A stretch of DNA of 64,000 nucleotides from CAIRTM01 sp963723235 (GTDB lineage Bacteria > Desulfobacterota > WTBG01 > CAIYCZ01 > CAIRTM01), in assembly GCA_963723235.1 (NCBI GenBank), contig CAVRPV010000020.1:43413-107412 (forward strand), read 5' to 3'. The first letter of the stretch is position 1, and the number at the start of each line of letters is the position of its first letter. Shown in pieces: positions 28,121-36,778 of the stretch. Made by a program: the position numbers and the translations under genes. The notes under the pieces were generated by a model. That model was not told where the DNA came from, searched no databases, and saw nothing but the letters and a program-made list of their open reading frames with translations.

Positions 28121-30064
28121 CTATTCTTCCTCAGTCAGAACATCAATCACCAAAGGGCTTATCCACTGAACACCTGTGCCGTCCGCTGCAGCAACAATTC
28201 TTGTTTTCCGTTTTTTAGCTCCCGCTTCTGTGAGCCTGCATGACCATGTTATTTCCTTAAAGGAAAATGCCGGCACCGAAAGATCGACTGTCCGGTCTCC
28301 GTCAATTTCCAACCCTGCATCGTCTGGTGTAATACTGAGAGTAATGCCGCAATCAGTGCCCGAAAAATTATTTACCCTGATGCATAGCGGAAAAGCCCCT
28401 GCACGTCCGGCACGCGGCCTGTATCCCTCAACGGATGCCTGTATCTGTTCTGGATTAAAAACATGCTGGAGAACAATAGGCGACGGATCGGGTTTTCTGT
28501 CTGCCCTCCCCTTGCCTGCGGCATAGAGCTGCATTGCGCGCGTATCTGTTTTCAGCAGCGGGGCAATGCTGTGATAATCAGTCCATATGTAGGTTATTCC
28601 GTCCGATGTCGGAATAGTTTGCTGTGAGGATGCGTTGATTATGCGCCCGTCAATTCCCTCAATTCTCTGACAGGGCAGGCGACTGTCGAGCATGACATGC
28701 CCGGCCCGGGGTCCTGCAAATACTACGATTACGCACTGCTCATCTGAGGCAAACACCCTGGCCCGCTTGATGGATGCATGAACAACGGCGAGATCGCCGA
28801 CATAGGAGAGATTTGAAAGAGCCCTGACCGCCTGTGCATAAGCCGCAAAAAGGAGCAGGGGCGAATAATTTTTGTCAAGCATGCCATAGTTCCTGCCTGC
28901 TTCAGAATAGGGTATGAATAAAAAGGGGAAGAATCTTTCTATGCCGCAAGCCCGCGATTCAACCGTTTTGGCAGCCAGGTCAAGAGCGCCGGCATGCGCC
29001 TCACTGTCAAGACCCGGCCTGATGGTATCATCAGCCCAGGGCAGGATTGATTCCGTGAACCATATCGGCATATTTTTTCTGCCATACGTGTTCAGCTGCG
29101 TTCTGAGGTGCGCAACCTGTTCTTCAAACTCATCAGGACTTTTATACGGATGAAAGGTAAGGACATCCAGATGAGAGAAGAGTTCATTCGCCCCGCAGGC
29201 ATCAATAAAGCTCTCGGGACAGAAACCGGCAAAGCCGCCCCCGGCCAGGGGGCGCATATCGGCCTCGCTGCATGCATAGGCAGCTGCTTTCATGAAGGAG
29301 CAATACTGATCAGCCGGAAGGTTGCCGCCATGAGGCCCCCATTCCGGTTCGGTCCAGGCTTCAAGAGCCCCCCAGTGTTTCTGCCAGCGTCCAATAACAA
29401 CTTTCAAGGAACGGACTGCCGCGACAAGATCCTGCGGATAGGGTTTGCCTGTCGTGCACATCCATGCGGGGGCATTGTGGAACAGATCCGCCACTCGCAA
29501 GCCATACGCAGAATAAAGCTGACGAAGGTGTTCTGAGGCATTGTTAGCCTGCCAGTTCCACTGTTTGCCGGCAATCTGCAGGGCCTTCCAGTCCAGCCTG
29601 TCTTTGACACAGCCAATCCCCGTTCGTTTTAAAATGGAAAGCAGAGCAATGCGCACGGCGGTTGGCAGATCAATATTTGAAAGCGCCGCATCGATAGAAA
29701 AAAATTGATCAGGCTGTGAATGCTGGGCCGGCAGGGACACAATACCATAGCGTTGCCCAGTCTCACGAAAGGTGATTTCGAAAAAACCCTGGGGAAGTGT
29801 AACGGGCACGGTAACAGTGCCATTGTCGGCCGGGTTGACTGTCGAGCTGGCAATAGTCGTTCCGGTGCAGTCGGAAATTGAATAATGCAGCGTTTGTTTG
29901 TTGCCCGGTCCGGTAATGTTCCATGACATGAATGTTTTTTCACCCGGAACGCAAAAAAACTGTTCGGGGCTTGCGGGCTCAAGCATATACACGCGCGGAT
30001 TTAATCGAAAAAACAGCAGCACTGCAAAAACGATTGACGCACAAATAAAAATTTTAGTTTTCAT
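28121..30064 (-). CDS. Secreted GH-A clan glycoside hydrolase (GH39-like)
   Basis: 647 residues. An N-terminal hydrophobic anchor or signal (residues 5-20), a beta-sandwich-like region to about 120, then a TIM barrel with DRLDWKALQIAGKQWNW, the acid/base Glu239 in LEAWTEPEWGP and the nucleophile Glu338 in MPIWFTESILPW, both in the positions expected for clan GH-A; HPYKSPDEFE lies on strand 6. The C-terminal about 130 residues look like a further beta domain. GH39 or a related family is the best guess; the sugar cleaved is unknown. Located among polysaccharide synthesis genes, it may trim or depolymerise the same glycan in the periplasm. Frame intact over nearly 2 kb. Confidence 0.8.
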   Translation of the reverse strand: MKTKIFICASIVFAVLLFFRLNPRVYMLEPASPEQFFCVPGEKTFMSWNITGPGNKQTLHYSISDCTGTTIASSTVNPADNGTVTVPVTLPQGFFEITFRETGQRYGIVSLPAQHSQPDQFFSIDAALSNIDLPTAVRIALLSILKRTGIGCVKDRLDWKALQIAGKQWNWQANNASEHLRQLYSAYGLRVADLFHNAPAWMCTTGKPYPQDLVAAVRSLKVVIGRWQKHWGALEAWTEPEWGPHGGNLPADQYCSFMKAAAYACSEADMRPLAGGGFAGFCPESFIDACGANELFSHLDVLTFHPYKSPDEFEEQVAHLRTQLNTYGRKNMPIWFTESILPWADDTIRPGLDSEAHAGALDLAAKTVESRACGIERFFPFLFIPYSEAGRNYGMLDKNYSPLLLFAAYAQAVRALSNLSYVGDLAVVHASIKRARVFASDEQCVIVVFAGPRAGHVMLDSRLPCQRIEGIDGRIINASSQQTIPTSDGITYIWTDYHSIAPLLKTDTRAMQLYAAGKGRADRKPDPSPIVLQHVFNPEQIQASVEGYRPRAGRAGAFPLCIRVNNFSGTDCGITLSITPDDAGLEIDGDRTVDLSVPAFSFKEITWSCRLTEAGAKKRKTRIVAAADGTGVQWISPLVIDVLTEEE

Positions 30065-30339
30065 AAAGCGTATGCTAAACGACTGGTTGGTTTTTATCTA
30101 TCATCAAGTGGTATTGAACAATAATAAGAGAAAGGAACAAAGGTGTCAAGAATCCAAGGCGGCACGGAAGTCTCCGTTCAATCCCAGGAGATATCTCACT
30201 TTTTATGAAATCACTGCCCCCTGAAACCGCAAGACGTCTTTCTATATAGTGTGCACGCTCACGTGCATGTCAGCCGGGAAACGCTGTTGTGCATTGTTCA
30301 GGACCAGTGCACAGCAGTATTTTTTTCGAGGTTCATGAC
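30065..30339. other. Divergent intergenic region without recognised gene
   Basis: Between the glycosidase and mlaA genes. Contains a small TGCACG-CTCA-CGTGCA inverted repeat near 30251-30266 and otherwise no protein-like frame. Confidence 0.35.
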
Positions 30340-30368
30340 TTGATTTCAAACATCAAAACTGCTATGTT
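30340..30368 (+). promoter_or_regulatory. Candidate sigma70-type promoter of mlaA
   Basis: TTGATT (30340-30345) and TATGTT (30363-30368) with 17 bases between, about 47 bases upstream of the mlaA start. Confidence 0.5.
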
Positions 30369-30414
30369 TTAAAAACACTGCACAACAAAACCATCAGCAT
30401 GAAAGGTACTGACA

Positions 30415-31182
30415 ATGCCCGCAAAAACAGCCACGATCCGCTGCCTGTTGATATGCCTCATTCTGGCGGCAGCGCCATACTCGTACGCCTCAGACGCCAG
30501 TACAACACCGGCCCGCACAGCTGACGCCGGTTCATCCGTTAATGATGACCCGTTCGGAAACGAAACCGATGACAGCGCAATTTCCGGCCAGGATTTCCCG
30601 GACCCGATTCAGGGCTTTAACCGGCCCATGTATACCTTTAACGACAAAATGTACTATTATGTTCTCAAGCCTACCGCACAGGGCGTTGCCTTTGTGCTGC
30701 CCAGGCCATCAAGGGTATGTGTGGTGAATTTCTTTTACAATCTGTCCATGCCGATCCGGGCGCTCAACTGCCTGTTCCAGGGCAGAGGGCCCGATCTCGG
30801 CGTTGAGCTCTGGCGCTTCATCATCAATTCAACCGCCGGCGTTGGCGGGCTGTTCGATCCGGCCAACAGTTTCTTCCATCTGCCGACATACAAGGAGGAT
30901 ACGGGTCTGACCTTCGGACACTACGGTGCGGGGCCTGGATTTTATTTAATGATTCCGGTGCTTGGAGCCTCAAGCGGAAGGGATGGTACAGGAACAGTGT
31001 TCGACTTCGCCATGGATCCGCTCACATACATGCCCGTCCCCGGCCTCAGGTTGCTTGAAACAGTATTCAAAACCTCTCTTGAACCGGATGCCTATGATGA
31101 GATCAAGGCTGCCTCGCTTGATCCCTATGTCGCGATCCGCAACGGCTACCTGCAGAAGCGCGAATCAGAAATTAAGGAATAA
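30415..31182 (+). CDS. mlaA: MlaA/VacJ-family outer-membrane lipid asymmetry protein
   Basis: 255 residues. Signal peptide to about residue 26 (LLICLILAAAPYSYA then SD), an acidic low-complexity stretch, then the MlaA domain: DPIQGFNRPMYTFNDKMYYYVLKP, NFFYNLSMPIRALNCLFQG, RFIINSTAGVGGLFDPA, EDTGLTFGHYGAGPGFYLMIPVLG. MlaA extracts misplaced phospholipids from the outer leaflet of the outer membrane and hands them to the Mla pathway. The E. coli protein is a lipoprotein; here the cleavage site looks like signal peptidase I and no lipobox cysteine sits at +1. ATG at 30415 follows AAAGG. No other mla genes in the window. Confidence 0.92.
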   Translation: MPAKTATIRCLLICLILAAAPYSYASDASTTPARTADAGSSVNDDPFGNETDDSAISGQDFPDPIQGFNRPMYTFNDKMYYYVLKPTAQGVAFVLPRPSRVCVVNFFYNLSMPIRALNCLFQGRGPDLGVELWRFIINSTAGVGGLFDPANSFFHLPTYKEDTGLTFGHYGAGPGFYLMIPVLGASSGRDGTGTVFDFAMDPLTYMPVPGLRLLETVFKTSLEPDAYDEIKAASLDPYVAIRNGYLQKRESEIKE

Positions 31183-31203
31183 ATTTTTCGAGGTCCGGTG
31201 ACC

Positions 31204-32053
31204 CTACTTCCAGGCAACAATCAGACTGACATTGGGCAGTCCGATTGTTGCCTGCACCTGCCGATCGACGATGATGTGCTCTGAAAAGCAGCGCTCCAGC
31301 AGAGGCTGCACATCACGGTACATCAGCGGCTTCAGACCTATCCGCTCAAAAAGCAAGTCATAAGCAAACAACTCACCGGTATAATTGAAATAATCCCCCA
31401 GCACCAGTACGTCTGCGACCCGTGCCAGATTCTCAATCGCCCCGAAATTGGCATACGTTAAACTGGCCCGTTCATACAGCAGCACAGGTGCGCTCAACGC
31501 ATCAAGCTGCTGCGGAGCAGACTGGTTAACATCCCAGAGAACCGTGTCGATCTGCCGGCCGGGAAACTTCGCATGCAGACCGGACAGGTTGTCAAGCACG
31601 GTCGCATGCGCATCAGTAATTACAAGCGGCTGATTCATATTGTTTTTCTGCAAAGCCTCCAGCATGAACCCTGACAAGTTGCCGCGCCCTGCGCCGATCT
31701 CCAGCATGGTTTTAATACCGCCGGACGTTGCAAGCGCGGTCGCAATCCCCACAATGGTATCACCCCACAGCTTGTAAAACGGTGTCTGTGACCGCTTTCG
31801 CAAAAAGCCGCGCAATGCGGGGATCATTCCAGTTGAATTGCTCTTCGCCGCCCATATCGAGCACAACGTCGGCCCACTCGTAATCAGACTTAAAAAAATC
31901 AGGCACATCCTCAAGCCTGACCTGTTTACCCGCTACCATGCTGTCGGACTGTTCGGCCCAGGTACGCCACAAAGCCGCATGCCTGCTCAAAAAATCAACA
32001 TATGGTTCCTGCCAGCCGGCGATTGCCTGATCAACCTGCCCACGAGTTATCAT
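31204..32053 (-). CDS. Class I SAM-dependent methyltransferase-like protein (copy 1), with apparent frameshift
   Basis: 282 residues after restoring the frame. ATG at 32053 with GGGGAGG five bases upstream. N-terminal helical region (MITRGQVDQAIAGWQEPYVD ... WAEQSDSMVAGKQV), then the SAM-binding motif I MLEIGAGRGNLSGFM, an acidic end of strand 2 (VITDAH), and LLYERASLTY, ENLARVADVLVLGDYFNYTGE and a C-terminal IGLPNVSLIVAWK. The frame breaks near 31780 between AKAVTD and PFYKLWGD, one extra base. A paralogue of the same length with about 45 percent visible identity lies at 61663-62514. The substrate is unknown; the conserved LVYERAS block is distinctive for this pair. Convergent with mlaA. Confidence 0.75.
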
Positions 32054-32117
32054 ATACACCTCCCCTGTCTGCGCTGATTTATCTGATCTTTGTTCTGATT
32101 TCACCCCACCCTGATAG

Positions 32118-33254
32118 TCAAGCCTGCCTGCGAGTCCGGGATGCGGACTTTGGCTGCAGACCTGAAAGTATGCGGTCATATTTTTTTGTTGCAGGATACG
32201 CTGACGTTGCAGCCATATCAACAAGCTGCTGTATCAGTTTTTTCTCGGCCCGCGTCATTTTAGCGGGCATTTCCACAACCAGACGGATAATCAGATCACC
32301 ACGGCGCTTGGCTGTCGGCATATACGGCCCCTGGCCCTGCAAACGGATTTCCTGCCCGTCACATGCTCCCGGCGGCACATCAATGGTTGCAATACCGTCG
32401 AGCGTCGGAACATCGATTTTTCCTCCGGCAAGCGCCCGGTACACCGGAACAGGAACCCGGCATACCAGCCTGCCGTCTTCGAGTTGTAACAAGGGATGTT
32501 TTGCCACCTGTACCACCACCAGAAAATCTCCGTCCTTCCCGCCCGCGGCCCCGCGGGTTCCAAGCCCCTTTAAATGCAGCCGCGTGCCTGTTTCAATGCC
32601 TGCAGGAACGTTGACCTGAATTACGCGAAATGATTCAACCTTGCCGTTGCCGCTGCAGCGTCGGCAACGATCCATGTACACCCGGCCTGATCCCCGGCAA
32701 TTATCACATTGCTTCCGAATTCCCGCAGTCAGCGGGTTGCGCCCGGTGCCATGGCAATGCGTACAGCGATGCTGCCGCGCACCGGCCGGAATACCTGAGC
32801 CCCCACAGCGCGGACAATCCACTGAAATCGGAAAACGAATCTCCTTCACACAGCCCAATGCCGCCTCATGAAAGGCAACTTTCACGTTGAGGCGCACATC
32901 CGCTCCCCGCTCCCCGCGCCGGTGTCCTGATGCGCTGCTCGAACTGTAAAAACCCTTAAAGAAGTCGCTCAGTTCGCTGTCAACCGGATGAAAATCATCA
33001 TACCATGCGGCTGCCTGTCGGGGTGTTCTTTTTGGCTGCAGCCGGTTTAAATACCGATCATAATCCGCGCGCCTGTCAGGATCGCGCAACTGGTCATAGG
33101 CCTCATTGATAAGCTTGAAACGCTCTTCGGCATCCGCGTTGCCGGGGTTGCGATCCGGATGAAACTTTTTAGCAAATTCGCGAAAATTTTTTTTAATTTC
33201 AGCGGCAGTGGCCTCCGGACGCAGATCAAGCAGCTGATAATAATCAGGCTTCAT
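32118..33254 (-). CDS. dnaJ: DnaJ-type Hsp40 co-chaperone
   Basis: 378 residues: J domain with HPD at 32-34 (KKFHPDRNPG), then a short G/F-poor linker, the full zinc region with four CxxCxGxG repeats (CPRCGGSG, CTHCHGTG, CDNCRGSG, CRRCSGNG) and the C-terminal substrate-binding domains (VQVNVPAGIETGTRLHLKG, DVPPGACDGQEIRLQGQG). It stimulates DnaK ATP hydrolysis. Its ATG at 33254 overlaps the TGA of the U32 gene (ATGA), placing a second or specialised DnaJ in the lip/U32 run; no dnaK or grpE is adjacent, so it may be a dedicated J protein. Confidence 0.92.
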   Translation of the reverse strand: MKPDYYQLLDLRPEATAAEIKKNFREFAKKFHPDRNPGNADAEERFKLINEAYDQLRDPDRRADYDRYLNRLQPKRTPRQAAAWYDDFHPVDSELSDFFKGFYSSSSASGHRRGERGADVRLNVKVAFHEAALGCVKEIRFPISVDCPRCGGSGIPAGARQHRCTHCHGTGRNPLTAGIRKQCDNCRGSGRVYMDRCRRCSGNGKVESFRVIQVNVPAGIETGTRLHLKGLGTRGAAGGKDGDFLVVVQVAKHPLLQLEDGRLVCRVPVPVYRALAGGKIDVPTLDGIATIDVPPGACDGQEIRLQGQGPYMPTAKRRGDLIIRLVVEMPAKMTRAEKKLIQQLVDMAATSAYPATKKYDRILSGLQPKSASRTRRQA

Positions 33255-34240
33255 AGCAATTCCGGGTAATAGCACATGAAGGGCCGGCAGCTTCGCTCGT
33301 ATACGCTCCCGTACAGTGTGCGCGCATGCTGCAGGTAGCAGTCGCGCTCAACGTTTCCCGAGCGCACCTGTTCAAGCAGCGTGCTGATAAAGCGCACATC
33401 CTTGAGCTTGCGATCAAGCGGGTTGCCGCGACCGACAATTTTCACACTGCCAATCCCCATCGCATACAGATCAAAAAGCGCGCACGCACCGCAGGGATGG
33501 TCATCAACATGTACCCGTTCCCAGAGTTTTTGTCGCTGTATTTGGGGCGAATCCGCAGGCAGGATACGCGTTTTTCCGGACGTCTGTATGCTGAAACCGC
33601 TCACCTTAAACGGCAGCATACAGGCATTACGATACATGGAAGGTATTTCACGACCGGACAGCCCGTGCTGAAACGTGCAAAAGCCGTCAATATTAACGCA
33701 GCGTGAATTCAGGATAAAAACCGTACAATCAATATCGCGGACATTGCCGCTCAGACGGCGTATTTCTTCGACCGAAAGATGGCGCGGCAATGTAATATTG
33801 GCCACACCCAGCTCTTTAAAAAATTCTACGCTCCTGTGGTTAAACACGGTAGTACCCGTACTGCAGTGAAGCGGCACACTGTATGCGCGTTCCTGCAGCG
33901 CGGCGATCAGGCCGAAGTCGCTGACTATGAAAGCATCCACCCCGGCCTCAAGCGCACCGTCGATATACTGCCACAAAAGCTCATACTGCTCTGCTGTGTA
34001 ATAGTGCTCATTAAGCGTAAAGTACACCGGAACCGAGCGATCGTGCGCGCGACTGACAGCATCTTGCAGATCGGAAAAGGTGCGGAAATGTCCCTTGCCG
34101 GCCGGTCGGCGGTTAAGGGAAATAACCGGGTAGCGCTCATGCCAGCGCTCATCCAGCAGACCGCAGTAAAATTCACCGGCGCCCGCATCAATGAGCACAT
34201 CTACCTCTGCGGCGCTGTCAAGGGGCGATAGGATTTTCAT
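33251..34240 (-). CDS. U32-family (peptidase U32/UbiU-like) Fe-S protein
   Basis: 329 residues with the U32 TIM-barrel plan: MKILSPLDSAAEVDVLIDAGAGEFYCG, VYFTLNEHYYTAEQ, DAFIVSDFGLIAAL, HCSTGTTVFN, LPRHLSVEEI and the cysteines NSRCVNIDGFC, HPCGACALFD and a late C...CYYPE, four or more of which should bind a [4Fe-4S] cluster. Characterised relatives (UbiU/UbiV, TrhP, RlhA) hydroxylate quinone precursors or RNA rather than cleave peptides. ATGA overlap with dnaJ downstream and 39 bases from the next upstream gene. Membership certain, substrate unknown; the link to lipoate synthesis is by position only. Confidence 0.88.
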   Translation of the reverse strand: MKILSPLDSAAEVDVLIDAGAGEFYCGLLDERWHERYPVISLNRRPAGKGHFRTFSDLQDAVSRAHDRSVPVYFTLNEHYYTAEQYELLWQYIDGALEAGVDAFIVSDFGLIAALQERAYSVPLHCSTGTTVFNHRSVEFFKELGVANITLPRHLSVEEIRRLSGNVRDIDCTVFILNSRCVNIDGFCTFQHGLSGREIPSMYRNACMLPFKVSGFSIQTSGKTRILPADSPQIQRQKLWERVHVDDHPCGACALFDLYAMGIGSVKIVGRGNPLDRKLKDVRFISTLLEQVRSGNVERDCYLQHARTLYGSVYERSCRPFMCYYPELL

Positions 34241-34279
34241 GACACACGGGGCTCCTGCGCGCTGCAGTGCGCGCGATCA

Positions 34280-35113
34280 TCAGGCCGGAATCTCCGGCTG
34301 TACCACAATGCGATCGAATTGGCCGTCTGCAAGATTATCAGGCACGTTGTCATTCACGTAAAACATGGCGTTGCCCTTGCGCAACAGGGGAACGCGCATT
34401 ACCGGATTGTCGAGCTGAAAAATATATTCCCGGCACTGCTGAGCGCAGGCCTGCACACCCACAAAATCCATACGCTCAGGATTATCGCAGTCGGCTGCCA
34501 GACAAAACCGGGTGGTGGACACAAAAACATACGGGATATACAGCGACTTCATGATTGCCGGGTCAGTATCCTCAAGCCGGATGCCCTGCAGCTGATTGTC
34601 AAATTCAACCCGGTACACAGAACGCTTTTTCAAGAAAGAGCAGGCCGCGTCAGCGCTCAGCACGCAGGACTCGAAATAATTGCGGCAGGATCCCGGAAGC
34701 TTGTCAATAATGTTCATAATACGCGGGCCGCGCTTGGTTTTATTAAGCAGACGTCCCATCACCGGCACAAACTCCGGATACTCCTGCCGCAGCAAATCAA
34801 GCACGCCCCAGTCATTAAAAACCACTTCCACCTGCATACCCATATCGCGCACGGCATCAAGCAGGGACACCAGGCGCTCAAGGCCGGTGTCAGTGACGTA
34901 CGGAGTCATCAGGGTCAGCCCAAGGGCACGCCTTTGAACAAATGCTGCGATTTTGCTGACATCATCAAGCGAAGGAATCAACCGCTCACAGAATTCCGCA
35001 CCAAAATACATCCGGGCAAAGCCTTCCCGCACGTATTCAAGCTGGTGAAGACGGGTTATGTAGAGTGCCTGCTCCATAACGATACTACAACCTGCGAATG
35101 AGAAACGCTGCAC
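34280..35113 (-). CDS. Divergent U32-like partner protein
   Basis: 277 residues from a GTG at 35113 that lies two bases after the lipA stop with AGG upstream; an ATG at 35077 (MEQALYITRL) is equally possible but has no ribosome site. The middle reads MTPYVTDTGLERLVSLLDAVRDMG, VVFNDWGVLDLLRQEYPEF and MGRLLNKTKRGPR, a pattern like the first half of UbiV-type U32 proteins; cysteines appear as SCRNYFESC, RFCLAADCDN and VGVQACAQQC, enough for an Fe-S site. With the full U32 gene directly downstream this makes a two-gene U32 pair comparable in layout to ubiU-ubiV. Function unknown. Confidence 0.7.
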   Translation of the reverse strand: MQRFSFAGCSIVMEQALYITRLHQLEYVREGFARMYFGAEFCERLIPSLDDVSKIAAFVQRRALGLTLMTPYVTDTGLERLVSLLDAVRDMGMQVEVVFNDWGVLDLLRQEYPEFVPVMGRLLNKTKRGPRIMNIIDKLPGSCRNYFESCVLSADAACSFLKKRSVYRVEFDNQLQGIRLEDTDPAIMKSLYIPYVFVSTTRFCLAADCDNPERMDFVGVQACAQQCREYIFQLDNPVMRVPLLRKGNAMFYVNDNVPDNLADGQFDRIVVQPEIPA

Positions 35114-35115
35114 CG

Positions 35116-35976
35116 TTACCTGATGTGTTTCAGCGCATCTTCGGAATGAAAGGAACTGCGCACGAACGGAGCTGAAGCAACATACGTGAAGCCCAGCTCA
35201 AGCGCGCTGTCCCGGTAGCAATCAAACTGCTCAGGGGTAACAAATTCTTTAACGGAAAGATTATCCCGGGAGGGGCGCAGGTACTGGCCGATGGTCAAAA
35301 AATCACAGTTGATCGCGCGCAAATCGCGCATTACTTCGAGCACCTGCTCGGGCTTTTCTCCCAGGCCGACCATCAGGCCACACTTGGTGAGCTGTGCCGG
35401 ATCAATCTGCTTGGCATATTCCAAAACACTCAATGAGCGTTTATAGTCGGCCTGACGCCGGCAGGTCGAGTACAAATGCGGCACAGTTTCAAGATTATGG
35501 GCAAAAATACTGGGTTTTTCCTCGAGCACGATGGCAACATTATCCCTGCTGCCCTTCAGGTCGCTTACCAGCACGTCGGTGGTCGCATCAGGCAGCAGGT
35601 TCCTGATCTCACGCAACGTCAGGGCAAACTGAGCCGCTCCGCCGTCTTCGAGATCATCGCGTGTAACGCAGGTGAGCACAACATGCTTCAGGCCCAGATC
35701 ACGGGATGCCAGGGCCACATTACGCGGTTCATCAGGGTCAGGCGGCAAAGGATGTCCGCTTTTTACACTGCAAAAAGCGCAGTTGCGCGTACAAATTTCA
35801 CCAAGCAGCAGGAAGGTTGCCGTACCGCAGGCAAAACACTCTCCCATATTCGGACACGTTGCCCCCTCACATACCGTATGCAGCTTATAGCGCTCAGTAA
35901 GGGATTTCATTTTTTCAAGCACGGACCAGTCAACGCCCTTAACCCTGATCCAGTCAGGTTTTTTTGTCTCTACCAC
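35116..35976 (-). CDS. lipA: Lipoyl synthase
   Basis: Radical-SAM enzyme that inserts two sulfurs into octanoyl groups on lipoyl domains. 286 residues, typical size. Auxiliary cluster C36-x4-C41-x5-C47, radical-SAM C62-x3-C66-x2-C69 (ICTRNCAFC) and the C-terminal RSS motif in FVRSSFHSED are all present. It overlaps lipB by seven bases. LipB-LipA together make protein-bound lipoate de novo for 2-oxoacid dehydrogenases or the glycine cleavage system, neither of which is in the window. Confidence 0.97.
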   Translation of the reverse strand: MVETKKPDWIRVKGVDWSVLEKMKSLTERYKLHTVCEGATCPNMGECFACGTATFLLLGEICTRNCAFCSVKSGHPLPPDPDEPRNVALASRDLGLKHVVLTCVTRDDLEDGGAAQFALTLREIRNLLPDATTDVLVSDLKGSRDNVAIVLEEKPSIFAHNLETVPHLYSTCRRQADYKRSLSVLEYAKQIDPAQLTKCGLMVGLGEKPEQVLEVMRDLRAINCDFLTIGQYLRPSRDNLSVKEFVTPEQFDCYRDSALELGFTYVASAPFVRSSFHSEDALKHIR

Positions 35977-36653
35977 GGCAGGTCCTCCAATGTAATGCGC
36001 TGCATTGTCCGGTTAAAAATTTTGCCGTAATGCACGCTCAATTTGTCTTTCACATCCGCAATATCAATAGGGCGACCAGCAAGCTTCTGCAGCGTAGTAA
36101 CACCGCGGTCACGGATACCGCAGGCAATAATCATAGTATAGTGGCTCATATCCGGATGAATGTTAAAACCAAAACCATGCATCGTGATCCAGCCGCTCTT
36201 GACCGCAATACCGATTGCTGCCACCTTCTCCATACCCACCCAGACGCCGGGATTAATGGAATCACGACCGGATGCAATGCCGTAGTCGGCAACCGTGTCT
36301 ATCAAAACCTGTTCAACGTTGCGAATGTATTGATGCAGATCACGGCCCTGTTTCTTTAAATCCATGATGCTGTATCCCGTAATCTGGCCGGGACCGTGAT
36401 AGGTGACATCGCCGCCCCGATCTGTTTTGCAGACCTCGATACCGCGCTCAACAAGCACCTCAGGCGACGCAATGATATTCTTCAGCGTCACATCACGATT
36501 AGCGGTAAATACCGGGTTATGCTCGAGCATGATAAAGGTGTCGGGAATTTCATCCCGCCCGCGTGCGGCAACGCATTTCCTCTGCAGCTCAAAGGCCTCT
36601 TCATAGCCCATGCGTTCGATACTAAGCACCCAGGCCGGTTCATGTATTTGCAT
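35970..36653 (-). CDS. lipB: Lipoyl(octanoyl) transferase
   Basis: Transfers octanoyl from acyl carrier protein to apo-lipoyl domains. 227 residues with FIMLEHNPVFTANRD, TDRGGDVTYHGPGQ, the lysine K143 in MEKVAAIGIAVK and the catalytic Cys178 in IIACGIRDRG. First gene of the lipB-lipA-U32-like-U32-dnaJ run; the ATG at 36653 is preceded by a short gap to the divergent or downstream side with no other gene. Confidence 0.96.
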   Translation of the reverse strand: MQIHEPAWVLSIERMGYEEAFELQRKCVAARGRDEIPDTFIMLEHNPVFTANRDVTLKNIIASPEVLVERGIEVCKTDRGGDVTYHGPGQITGYSIMDLKKQGRDLHQYIRNVEQVLIDTVADYGIASGRDSINPGVWVGMEKVAAIGIAVKSGWITMHGFGFNIHPDMSHYTMIIACGIRDRGVTTLQKLAGRPIDIADVKDKLSVHYGKIFNRTMQRITLEDLPW

Positions 36654-36778
36654 AACATTTTCCGCAAAAAGTTATTAAAAAAACACGAGCTAGTATAGCA
36701 CAAAGGCCCGGCTTTGTCTAAAGTTGCAACACATGTCCACAGCTCTCATTACGTCCCGGGGCACTGCGGAGGGCTTTT

